Positions 1 through 6,525 of a stretch of 7,557 nucleotides of DNA are shown one piece after another; position 1 is the first letter of the stretch; each line of letters opens with the position of its first letter. The notes beneath the pieces were generated by a model, which ran no database searches, was not told the DNA's origin, and saw only the letters and a program-made list of their open reading frames with translations. Position numbers and translations under genes: made by a program. Origin of the DNA: Phytoactinopolyspora endophytica (GTDB taxonomy: Bacteria; Actinomycetota; Actinomycetes; Jiangellales; Jiangellaceae); assembly GCF_004138495.1 (NCBI RefSeq), contig NZ_ML142852.1, forward strand, positions 423-7,979, written 5' to 3'.

Positions 1-28
1 ATGGATGCGGCAACATGTGCACATGAAC

Positions 29-72
29 ACGGCCGGGGAGACCACCTTGGTCCTGGCGGTCTCCCCGGCCGT
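29..72. terminator. Hairpin terminator downstream of the UPF0182 gene (possibly bidirectional)
   Basis: Bases 29-43 and 58-72 form a perfect 15-bp GC-rich inverted repeat around a 14-base loop (44-57). It starts 33 bases beyond the UPF0182 stop codon, where a terminator would be expected. No T-rich tract follows on either strand, as is common for actinobacterial hairpin terminators. Because the stem is symmetric it could also stop a plus-strand gene coming from left of the window. It could instead protect the 3' end of the mRNA. Confidence 0.7.
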
Positions 73-105
73 TGATCACATCACCAACTGGTGCCCGAGC
101 TGCTG

Positions 106-3072
106 TTACTCGGACAGCTGGTCGGCGCGGTTGAGGGCGTCCTCCAGGCGATCGAGTGCGTCACCGTAGTCGCCCCACCGCCCTTCGGACTGAGCGGCTT
201 GCGCATCCTCCCAGGCCTGCTGTGCATCGGCGAGGGCTTCTTGGAGTGTGCCGTCTGGCGCCGTCGTCGACTCGTCCTCAGGCTCGTCGGCCGGCGGCGA
301 CTGCTCCTCGTCGGCCGGTGGCTCCTCATCCTCGGGCGGAGGTTGTTGCTCTTCGTCCGTGGTGCCGTCCTCCGGCGCCGGTATCTCGTCGTCTTCGATC
401 TCGCCGGTTTCTTGGGTCTCGACGCCCGCGTCACCCTGGAACAGGTCATCAAGCGCACCCTGCAAGCTCGGGGCGTAACCGATCTGGTCACCGAAGCGGA
501 CCATCACCCGTCGCAGGAACGGGAACGCGGCATCGCCACTGGCCCGCACGGCATAGACGGGCTGCACATACAGCAGACCATCACCCACAGGCAGCGTCAG
601 CAAGTTCCCGACCACAGTGTCGGAGTCACCCTGACGTAGCAGTGACAGCTCGGTCGCGATATCCGGATCGCTCTCGAACGCGTTGGCCACCTGGCCCGGG
701 CCGTCGATCTGCGTGTCACCAGGCAGTCTCAGGGCCGTGAGCTGGCCATAGTCCTCATGGGTGGCATCGGCGTTGACCGTCATGAACGCGATCAAGTTCT
801 GCCGACCTCGTGGCGTGTACGTGGTCGTCAGCGAGAACACGCCCTCGTCGGTGTCAGGCAGCTGAATCGACTGATAGTACGGCGGCTGGTACAGCTCCAG
901 ACTCGATGTCGGGTCGTTGGGCACGACCCACCGGTCGGTCCCCTCGTAGAAGGTGAACGGGTTGGTCACGTGGTACTGCTGGAGCATCCGCCGCTGCAGC
1001 TTGAACATGTCCTCCGGGTACCGGAGGTGGTCCATCAGATCATCGCTGATCTCCGACCTCGGGGTCACCGAGTCGGGGAAGACTTCCTTCCAGCTTTGCA
1101 GGACCGGGTCGTTCTCATCCCATTCGTACAGGGTCACCGTGCCGTCATAGGCGTCGACCGTGGCCTTCACCGAGTTACGGGCGTAGTTGATGAAGTCGTC
1201 CGGCTGGGCCGCCAGCGCCGGACGGTCAACCCGCGAGTCGCTGGTGGCCTCTTCCAAGGACACACGTTGCGAGTAAGGGTACGTATCCAACGTGGTGTAA
1301 GCGTCGACCACCCACACCATGCGCCCGTCGACCACCGTCGGGAACGGGTTGGTGTCCACCGTTAGCCACGGCGCCACCTTCTCGATACGCTGTCGCGGAT
1401 CACGGTCGTAGAGAACCTGCGACTCCGAGTTAACCCGATCGGAGAGCAGAATGTTCGCCTCTTGGAACTTCGTCGCGTAGAGAACGCGGTTGAAGAACGA
1501 ACCGAGAGGGACTCCACCCTCGCCGTCGTACGTGTTACGCCGTTGCTCACCGGTCTCCGGGTCCTCCGGGATGTCGTACTCGACAGGTTCCGCATCCTCG
1601 ACGTCACCGACGATCGAGTACTCCGGGGAGTTCTCGCCGAAGTACACCCGTGGTTCGTACTCCCCCAGCTCCCCACGAGTCGGGATGTCTTCTTCGATCC
1701 ACCGCGGCGATCCGTCCGTCTCGCTCTGGTTGCCGTAAGACGCCACCATACCGAAGCCGTGCGTGTAGACCGTGTGCTCGTTGACCCAGTTCTGCTGCTC
1801 ACCCGAGATTCCCGAGATGTCGATCTCCCGTGCGGACACCACAGCGTCTCGTTCTTCGCCGTCGATCTCGTAGCGGTCGACGTCCGCTGGTTCGGCGAAC
1901 GAGTAGAACCCACGGACCTGCTGCAGCTGCTGGTAGGCCGGAGGGATCACCGACGGGTCCATGAGGCGGATACCCGGGATGGTGCCGGTGTCGTCGGCGA
2001 GCTGTCCGGCTTCCACCGTCGTGGTGGCGTCATAGGAGTCGATGTCGATGTCGTCGATGTCGTAGGCGTCGCGCGTCGCCTCGATATTGCGGACTATGTA
2101 CGGTTCCTCGCGGTCCGCCTCAGTCGGGTTGACCTGGAACTGCTGCACGATGAACGGCCACAGCCCGCTGAGCAGGACAGCCGAGAGAACCATCAACCCG
2201 GCACCGATACCCGGCAACATCCAGCTGCGGCGCCAGACGTTGACGAAGAACAGGATCGCGCAGATCCCGGCGACGAACATCAGGATCATCTTCGCCGGGA
2301 GAAGCGCGTTGATGTCCGCGTAGTTCCCCCCAGTGAACAGGTCATTGTCGTCGATCAGCATCGCGTACCGGTCCAACCAGTACGCTCCGGCCTTGAGCAG
2401 GATGAACAGGCCGATCAGGATCGACAGGTGACCTTGAGCCGCCCGGCTGACCTTCTCGCCCGCGGTCTGCAGCCGGATACCGCCATAGATGTAGTGCGTG
2501 ATCGCCGCGACGATCAGGCCTAGGGCGACGATGGCGAAGCCGAAGCTCACAACGTAGCGCCACCACGGGTACGAGAAGGCGTAGAACCCGATGTCGACGT
2601 TGAACTGCGGGTCCTCCGCACCGAACTCGGCACCGTTCATCCAGAGCTGGAAGGTCTGCCACTCTCCCCCTGCACTGGCGCCGGCGATGATCCCGACCAG
2701 CACCGCAGCGGCGCCGAGGACCCACGAGCGGACCGGGTCGATTGCGTCCCGGTACCGGTCGAGGCTCTGCTGTTCGACGCTCATCGGCCGGTAACTGGGC
2801 CGGAGTCGATAGGCGATGATTCCGTTCACGACGATCGACACGGCCATGAGCAGGCCGAAGACGACGAAAAGTCCGGACCTGGTGACCAGCTGGGTGGTGA
2901 AGACGTGGGTGAAGTCCACCGAGTCGTACCACAGCCGGTCCGTCCAGAAGTTCACAAGCAGCAAATAAGCGACGGCAAGCACCGCGACCACGATGAGCGT
3001 CGGAACGAGCGCGCGCGACCTACGGCCGGGCCCGCGGGATGGACCAGCTGGACGAGGAAAGTTCTGGCTCAC
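106..3072 (-). CDS. UPF0182 family (COG1615) multipass membrane protein of unknown function
   Basis: The 988-residue product has the length and architecture of actinobacterial UPF0182 proteins such as M. tuberculosis Rv3193c. A basic N-terminus (residues 1-20) precedes seven hydrophobic segments at about 21-41, 66-87, 116-134, 170-195, 213-232, 259-280 and 286-308. A large soluble domain (about 310-875) then opens with a stretch I recognise as typical of the family (NPTEADREEPYIVRNIEATR, 315-334). A Glu/Pro/Asp-rich linker (about 880-935) leads to a C-terminal amphipathic helical segment (about 942-986). The soluble part is probably extracytoplasmic, but topology is inferred. The start is GTG at 3072 and the stop is TAA. 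No good Shine-Dalgarno precedes the start, and a TAAGAT box lies 12 bases upstream, so the mRNA may be leaderless or nearly so. It is divergent from the PPA1309 gene. No biochemical function is established; family assignment is secure. Confidence 0.95.
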   Translation of the reverse strand: MSQNFPRPAGPSRGPGRRSRALVPTLIVVAVLAVAYLLLVNFWTDRLWYDSVDFTHVFTTQLVTRSGLFVVFGLLMAVSIVVNGIIAYRLRPSYRPMSVEQQSLDRYRDAIDPVRSWVLGAAAVLVGIIAGASAGGEWQTFQLWMNGAEFGAEDPQFNVDIGFYAFSYPWWRYVVSFGFAIVALGLIVAAITHYIYGGIRLQTAGEKVSRAAQGHLSILIGLFILLKAGAYWLDRYAMLIDDNDLFTGGNYADINALLPAKMILMFVAGICAILFFVNVWRRSWMLPGIGAGLMVLSAVLLSGLWPFIVQQFQVNPTEADREEPYIVRNIEATRDAYDIDDIDIDSYDATTTVEAGQLADDTGTIPGIRLMDPSVIPPAYQQLQQVRGFYSFAEPADVDRYEIDGEERDAVVSAREIDISGISGEQQNWVNEHTVYTHGFGMVASYGNQSETDGSPRWIEEDIPTRGELGEYEPRVYFGENSPEYSIVGDVEDAEPVEYDIPEDPETGEQRRNTYDGEGGVPLGSFFNRVLYATKFQEANILLSDRVNSESQVLYDRDPRQRIEKVAPWLTVDTNPFPTVVDGRMVWVVDAYTTLDTYPYSQRVSLEEATSDSRVDRPALAAQPDDFINYARNSVKATVDAYDGTVTLYEWDENDPVLQSWKEVFPDSVTPRSEISDDLMDHLRYPEDMFKLQRRMLQQYHVTNPFTFYEGTDRWVVPNDPTSSLELYQPPYYQSIQLPDTDEGVFSLTTTYTPRGRQNLIAFMTVNADATHEDYGQLTALRLPGDTQIDGPGQVANAFESDPDIATELSLLRQGDSDTVVGNLLTLPVGDGLLYVQPVYAVRASGDAAFPFLRRVMVRFGDQIGYAPSLQGALDDLFQGDAGVETQETGEIEDDEIPAPEDGTTDEEQQPPPEDEEPPADEEQSPPADEPEDESTTAPDGTLQEALADAQQAWEDAQAAQSEGRWGDYGDALDRLEDALNRADQLSE

Positions 3073-3215
3073 CCCATGAAAGCTATCTTACGGTCACACT
3101 CGTTTTCGAACCGGTCCGGCCAAGAGATCTAAACATTTGGTCGCATCCTGGCAACGCCGCCGTAACCTGGGCGTCGGCCTGGCCCACGCGCAGGTGGTCA
3201 TGGGAGCATGCCGCT
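3073..3215. other. Divergent intergenic region between the UPF0182 and PPA1309 genes
   Basis: These 143 bases must hold the promoters of both divergent genes. On the minus side the TAAGAT box at 3085-3090 is the best candidate. On the plus side TAACCT at 3163-3168 fits a loose -10, but its nearest -35-like string (TTGGTC, 3137-3142) is 20 bases away, which is too far for a confident call. The 3073-3140 part is visibly more AT-rich than the flanking genes. I see no strong inverted repeat or operator. Confidence 0.5.
3085..3090 (-). promoter_or_regulatory. Candidate -10 box for the UPF0182 gene
   Basis: On the minus strand TAAGAT matches the TANNNT pattern of actinobacterial housekeeping promoters. 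Seven bases separate it from an A at 3077, a plausible transcription start only five bases before the GTG codon at 3072. No convincing -35 hexamer sits 16-18 bases upstream. This would give an almost leaderless transcript, in line with the missing Shine-Dalgarno. It rests on motif and position only. Confidence 0.35.
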
Positions 3216-3785
3216 ATGAGTGCTGACCATCCATACGACCCAGAAAACGCCCCGCCGCCCGCGCTGTCGCGCGCGGTGGCGGAGATCGAGAACCACGTCC
3301 GCAAGGATGGCTGGGACCAAGAACCCCGGCTCTACGCACTCGCACCGACCGGAGAGCTACTGGAGCGCGAGCCCGAGCTCGCCGGCAGCCTCGGTATGAC
3401 TCAAGACGTGGTGTCGGACGACTCGTTGACTCCGATCGAGCAGGACATCGCCGGGCGCGGCCTGGACGAGCTCCTTCCTTCCATCGCGTGGCCGGACACG
3501 GTGCAGGGCTGCGCCCTCGCCGTCGAGCGCATCGTGTTGCCGCCGGGAGCCGAAGACGAGGTCCCCGACGACGAGCAGTCCGCCGTCAGCTGGGCCCAGA
3601 ATCATCCAAAGCGCGCGGATGTGCGCGTCGTGGTGGGTGTGCTCCGCGACGGCTCGCGAACCTCAGTCATGCGGGTCCGCGGCCATGAGTCCGAGGACGA
3701 GCTGATCCGCGACGCGGAGCTGTCTCCGGAGATCGGCAACGCCTTGGCCGAAACGCTGGCCGGATCATCTTCTAGCGATCAGTGA
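3216..3785 (+). CDS. PPA1309 family protein of unknown function
   Basis: The 189-residue product resembles the conserved actinobacterial family named after Propionibacterium acnes PPA1309. Recognisable blocks are the N-terminal AVAEIENHV (20-28), GWDQ (32-35), LTPIEQD (71-77), a central SIAWPDTVQGCALAVER (89-105), and a basic HPKRADVRVVVGVLRDG (130-146). There is no signal peptide or membrane segment, so it is probably cytoplasmic. No catalytic motif is recognisable. The start is ATG at 3216: GGGAG at 3202-3206 is well spaced, and the family N-terminal block begins soon after. The open frame extends upstream to 3039, but that part overlaps the UPF0182 start and is non-family sequence. It converges on the PDZ protease gene with 32 bases between the two stop codons. 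Its position beside the UPF0182 and PDZ genes is, from memory, conserved in actinobacteria. Confidence 0.88.
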   Translation: MSADHPYDPENAPPPALSRAVAEIENHVRKDGWDQEPRLYALAPTGELLEREPELAGSLGMTQDVVSDDSLTPIEQDIAGRGLDELLPSIAWPDTVQGCALAVERIVLPPGAEDEVPDDEQSAVSWAQNHPKRADVRVVVGVLRDGSRTSVMRVRGHESEDELIRDAELSPEIGNALAETLAGSSSSDQ

Positions 3786-3817
3786 CCCGGCGAGGCGAGC
3801 GACCCGGCGTCGACCCC

Positions 3818-4885
3818 TTATTCGCACACAGGCAGTTCTGAGCCGTCACCCTCGTTGTGGGTCTCGATCGCGTCGATCGCATCGGCAAGTGTCTCCACCG
3901 GGACAACCTGCATGTCGCCGTTGTTCGCGCCTGGCACGTCGCCACAGTTGCCGACGGGCGCCAGGAACAGCTCAGCGCCGTCCTCGCTCGCCGCCGCGAT
4001 CTTCTGCTGTATGCCGCCGATGGCGCCGACCTCGCCGTCGCCACTGATCTCCCCGGTTCCGGCGATGTGCGCACCGTCGGCGAGCGATCCCTGAGTGAGA
4101 GTGTCGTAGATGGCCAGGGCAAAGATCATTCCCGCGCTCGGACCACCGATGGCGTCGTCGATGGTGATCGAGATGTCGATCGGCAGGTCGTACCCCCAGT
4201 CCGGAGCGAACCCGACCACCGGACGTCCATCGTCTTCCGCCGGTTCCGTATCCGCTGTGACCGACGTCTCCTCGCCGTCCCGGCGGATGCCGATGTCGAC
4301 CGTGTCGCCGGCCTCGCGATCGGTGATCTCAGCCGCGACTTCCTCCGGCTCGCCGGTGTCCGTGCCGTCGACGGAGAGAATCACATCGCCCGGCTCCAAC
4401 AGCCCGTCGGCCGGTGTGTCTTCGTAAACGATCGCCACCACCACCTGCTCCGGAACGTCGTAGCCGAGGTGGCGCAACGCGGCGACCTTCGCGCTCTCTT
4501 GAGATCGGGACAACTGCTGAGCGCTCTGCTCCCGCACTTGCTCCGCCGTATCGTCCTCGCCGTACACACTGCTGCGCGGGACGACCGCACGGTCGCTGTC
4601 CATCCAAGCCCGCAACACCGTCAGGACATCGAGCTCGGTGTCGGCGGACGTGACACCGACGGTGGTCAGGTCGAGCTCGCCGTCGGTCTCATACGTCTCA
4701 GCCCCCTCGATCTGCACGACGGGCACGTCTTCGTCGCTCTCGCCCCCGACCTGAACATCGGCGAGCGTGTCGACCACCGGCCCGGGCGAGTAGACGACAT
4801 ACGGCACCGGGAGCTGCGAGGCAACCGCGACCAGCAGGATGATCAGCGTGCCGGCGACCATGAGGGTGACAGAACGGCGAGTCAT
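3818..4885 (-). CDS. Membrane-anchored PDZ domain Lon-like serine protease (YlbL/Rv3194c type)
   Basis: The 355-residue protein has one N-terminal membrane segment (about 6-23) after a short basic MTRR start, then the SPGP motif (33-36) typical of this family. A PDZ domain spans about 142-215 (GDVILSVDG at 166-174), and a Lon-type proteolytic domain covers about 224-340. The Ser-Lys dyad is intact: Ser250 in GGPSAGM and Lys295 in GGIQQK, 45 residues apart, close to the spacing in Lon. There is no ATPase domain. The catalytic part should lie outside the membrane and cleave exported or membrane proteins; substrates are unknown. Cys314 and Cys354 are its only cysteines and may form a disulfide. 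I chose ATG 4885 because family members begin with M-x-R-R just before the membrane helix. In-frame GTG codons at 4933, 4915 and 4909 are alternatives, and none has a strong Shine-Dalgarno. It is the last gene of the SDR-MoaE-protease cluster. Confidence 0.9.
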   Translation of the reverse strand: MTRRSVTLMVAGTLIILLVAVASQLPVPYVVYSPGPVVDTLADVQVGGESDEDVPVVQIEGAETYETDGELDLTTVGVTSADTELDVLTVLRAWMDSDRAVVPRSSVYGEDDTAEQVREQSAQQLSRSQESAKVAALRHLGYDVPEQVVVAIVYEDTPADGLLEPGDVILSVDGTDTGEPEEVAAEITDREAGDTVDIGIRRDGEETSVTADTEPAEDDGRPVVGFAPDWGYDLPIDISITIDDAIGGPSAGMIFALAIYDTLTQGSLADGAHIAGTGEISGDGEVGAIGGIQQKIAAASEDGAELFLAPVGNCGDVPGANNGDMQVVPVETLADAIDAIETHNEGDGSELPVCE

Positions 4886-4914
4886 TTGGTTCAGATTACG
4901 GCCTTGCACCGGCA

Positions 4915-5337
4915 CTACGGTGAGCCGACCCACTCGGTCGCGCCGTCGGCGAACATCTGATGCTTCCAGATCGGCACCTCACGTTTGAGGTCGTCGATCA
5001 GCTTGCGGCATGCGGCGAACGCTTCCTCCCGATGCTCGGCCGCAGCCGCGACGACGACGGCCATGTCGCCGATGCGCAGCTCGCCGACGCGGTGCACGGC
5101 AGCGAGCGCGCGCAGCGGAAACGCCGCGGCCACTCCCTCTGCGACCTGGCGCAGCTTCTCGTCAACCGTCGGATGAGCCTCGTACTCGAGGACGTTCACC
5201 GCCCGTGCCTGGTCAACGTCTCGGACCGTACCGATGAAGACACAGGTGCCGCCGGCGCCGTCGTCGGTGACCGCCGCCAGCACCTCGTCGACGGAAAGCG
5301 GCTCGCGACGAACGCCCAACAGCCTGATCACGTCCAA
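4915..5337 (-). CDS. moaE: Molybdopterin synthase catalytic subunit MoaE
   Basis: MoaE, with the sulfur carrier MoaD, converts cyclic pyranopterin monophosphate to molybdopterin in the cytoplasm. The 140-residue length is normal. Key residues match E. coli MoaE: Arg39 in GTVRD, His102-Arg103 in AEHREEAF, and the lysine pair Lys118 and Lys125 in LKREVPIWK, seven residues apart as in the E. coli Lys119/Lys126 pair. It should therefore be active. The TTG start at 5337 lies three bases after the SDR stop codon, and GGGGG (5344-5348) sits six bases upstream. A GTG at 5331 is a possible alternative. The TAG stop overlaps by one base an in-frame GTG of the downstream protease frame (TAGTG), suggesting coupled translation. 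No other Moa or Moe gene is visible, so its partners must be encoded elsewhere. Confidence 0.95.
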   Translation of the reverse strand: MDVIRLLGVRREPLSVDEVLAAVTDDGAGGTCVFIGTVRDVDQARAVNVLEYEAHPTVDEKLRQVAEGVAAAFPLRALAAVHRVGELRIGDMAVVVAAAAEHREEAFAACRKLIDDLKREVPIWKHQMFADGATEWVGSP

Positions 5338-5340
5338 CTC

Positions 5341-6444
5341 TTACCCCCGCTTCCGCTTGCGCGCCTTACGGACCACAACAGCGGTCCCCAATATGGCGAC
5401 TGTAGCGCCCGCCGCGCCGATCGTGGCCGCAGTCTCTCGTTTTCCGAAGCGTCTGGAGGCCAGCGAATGCCGTCCGCTCACACTCTCCATCAGCGCCTGC
5501 AGCGCCAGCTCATTGCTGTACTCAGGACGCCAGCCGGCGTCGGTGAGCCGGTCCGGAGAGACGGCCCACGGGTGGGTCACGTACTGCAGCTCGCTGACCG
5601 GAACAGGTGTGACGCCGAGCCGATGCAAGCGGCCCGCGGCCCCGAGCGCGAATGACTCCGACAACTCAACGCGGCCGCGGCCAGTGAGCGCTTCGACAGC
5701 CTCCTGGTCCAGGTATCCCGGGCTGGCGACCGCGACCGGTCCGTCGATCTCGTGCAGGGTGATGAATTCCAGCGCCGAGGCGACGTCGTCGACATGGCAG
5801 AACTGCCAGGCAGGTGTCCTGCCTCGGATAGTGAGCAGCCGGGGAGCTTCGAAATGCCTGGTCAACACCGAATCCACGCCTGGCCCCGTCAGCGCCGCGG
5901 GCCGGACGACGGTGACCGCGGTCCCCGGATGCGACCGCGGAGCACGAGCGCACAGCTCTTCGATCTCCAGCAGATCGCTGACCAGCCCGCCGTCGGCAGG
6001 AGCGCGCAGCGGTGCATCCTCATTCAGGGGAATCGGGTTGTCCGCGGAGGCTCCGTAAACCATGGCGCTGCCCACGACGACCACCCTGCGCACTCCCGCT
6101 GCCGCCGAAGCGGTGAGAATGGTCTGCGTGCCTCTGACGTTGCGAAGTGAACGGTCTTCCGGATCGCCGGTGACATTGAGATCGACGGCAGTGTGGACGA
6201 CGACGTCGACGCCTGTGAGCCTCGTCACCATCGCGGGGTCGGTCGAATCGATCACCCGCCAGGTCACGCCCTCGACGTCCCCACGGACCTGGTCTAGCGC
6301 TATGACCTGCCGAATTTCGGCGCACTGCGTCAGCCGACCCGCAAGCTGCCGGCCGACGGCGGACGCGGCCCCGGTCACAGCCACGACCAGCCCGCGATCC
6401 GCGCTGTTGCGCCCAGCGCGAACCGCTGCCCGCTGTGTACCCAC
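5341..6444 (-). CDS. Extended-SDR/NAD-dependent epimerase-like protein with C-terminal membrane anchor; catalytic YxxxK absent
   Basis: The 367-residue protein opens with a Rossmann nucleotide-binding segment (LVVAVTGAASAVG, 19-31), a Gly-rich turn of GxxxxxG type in which the middle Gly is Ser. Other extended-SDR features are an acidic residue after strand two (Asp51), IDSTDP (65-70), and VVVVGSAMVYG (121-131), where Ser126 is the usual catalytic Ser. The expected YxxxK is not there: aligning the following LLEIEEL, Leu154 and Leu158 fall at the Tyr and Lys positions. A hydrophobic helix (about 338-358) and a basic RKARKRKRG tail end the protein, suggesting a tail anchor with the enzyme-like domain in the cytoplasm. 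The GTG start at 6444 is well supported by AGGAGGA (6451-6457), six bases upstream. It is the first gene of the minus-strand cluster. Substrate unknown; it may bind NAD(P) without classical SDR chemistry. Confidence 0.88.
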   Translation of the reverse strand: MGTQRAAVRAGRNSADRGLVVAVTGAASAVGRQLAGRLTQCAEIRQVIALDQVRGDVEGVTWRVIDSTDPAMVTRLTGVDVVVHTAVDLNVTGDPEDRSLRNVRGTQTILTASAAAGVRRVVVVGSAMVYGASADNPIPLNEDAPLRAPADGGLVSDLLEIEELCARAPRSHPGTAVTVVRPAALTGPGVDSVLTRHFEAPRLLTIRGRTPAWQFCHVDDVASALEFITLHEIDGPVAVASPGYLDQEAVEALTGRGRVELSESFALGAAGRLHRLGVTPVPVSELQYVTHPWAVSPDRLTDAGWRPEYSNELALQALMESVSGRHSLASRRFGKRETAATIGAAGATVAILGTAVVVRKARKRKRG

Positions 6445-6450
6445 GTATGC

Positions 6451-6457
6451 TCCTCCT
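6451..6457 (-). promoter_or_regulatory. Strong Shine-Dalgarno of the SDR-like gene
   Basis: AGGAGGA on the minus strand lies six bases before the GTG at 6444. It is the best ribosome binding site in the window and fixes the start of the first gene of the minus-strand cluster. Confidence 0.85.
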
Positions 6458-6470
6458 GCTACTACGGTGG

Positions 6471-6476
6471 AGCGTA
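6471..6476 (-). promoter_or_regulatory. Candidate -10 box for the SDR-moaE-protease cluster
   Basis: TACGCT on the minus strand fits TANNNT. A start near 6463 would leave a leader of about 19 bases holding the Shine-Dalgarno. With a 17-base spacer the -35 would be TGGGAA (6494-6499), only a partial match to TTGACA. Motif and position only. Confidence 0.3.
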
Positions 6477-6523
6477 TGAGGCGCCCCTACCGCTTCCCAT
6501 CCTGCCCGAGGCGCGAGGCATAG
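6476..6523 (+). CDS. Possible 15-codon leader ORF upstream of the zincin-like gene
   Basis: An ATG at 6476 opens a 15-codon frame encoding MRRPYRFPSCPRREA. It ends with TAG two bases before the ATG of the zincin-like gene. GGTGG (6466-6470) lies five bases upstream and could serve as a ribosome binding site. The Shine-Dalgarno of the downstream gene (GAGG, 6515-6518) lies inside this small frame, so its translation could affect initiation of the main gene. Five of the 15 residues are Arg and three are Pro. It may equally be chance; no comparative support is available to me. Confidence 0.25.
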   Translation: MRRPYRFPSCPRREA

Positions 6524-6525
6524 TT

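Noticed and set aside
1..75. A 24-codon plus-strand frame from ATG 1 to TGA 73-75
   Set aside because: It runs through the hairpin at 29-72, lacks a visible ribosome site, and has no recognisable product; it is probably chance.
91..2523. Long plus-strand ORFs (91-639, 757-1365, 1462-2523) opposite the UPF0182 gene
   Set aside because: They are antisense shadows caused by high GC and rare stop codons. Their products are Arg/Val-rich without recognisable motifs, and the minus-strand UPF0182 reading is secure.
3039..3215. N-terminal extension of the PPA1309 gene to an ATG at 3039
   Set aside because: It would overlap the UPF0182 start and its promoter region, encodes non-family sequence, and a well-placed ribosome binding site supports ATG 3216.
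3786..3817. Terminator between the convergent PPA1309 and PDZ protease genes
   Set aside because: The 32 bases hold no convincing hairpin. Only a short direct repeat GACCCGGCG (3784-3792 and 3801-3809) is visible.
3857..6058. Plus-strand ORFs (3857-4960, 4960-5655, 5234-6058) opposite the protease, MoaE and SDR genes
   Set aside because: Each overlaps a clearly recognised minus-strand gene and gives low-complexity Arg/Ser/Val-rich sequence with no family features.
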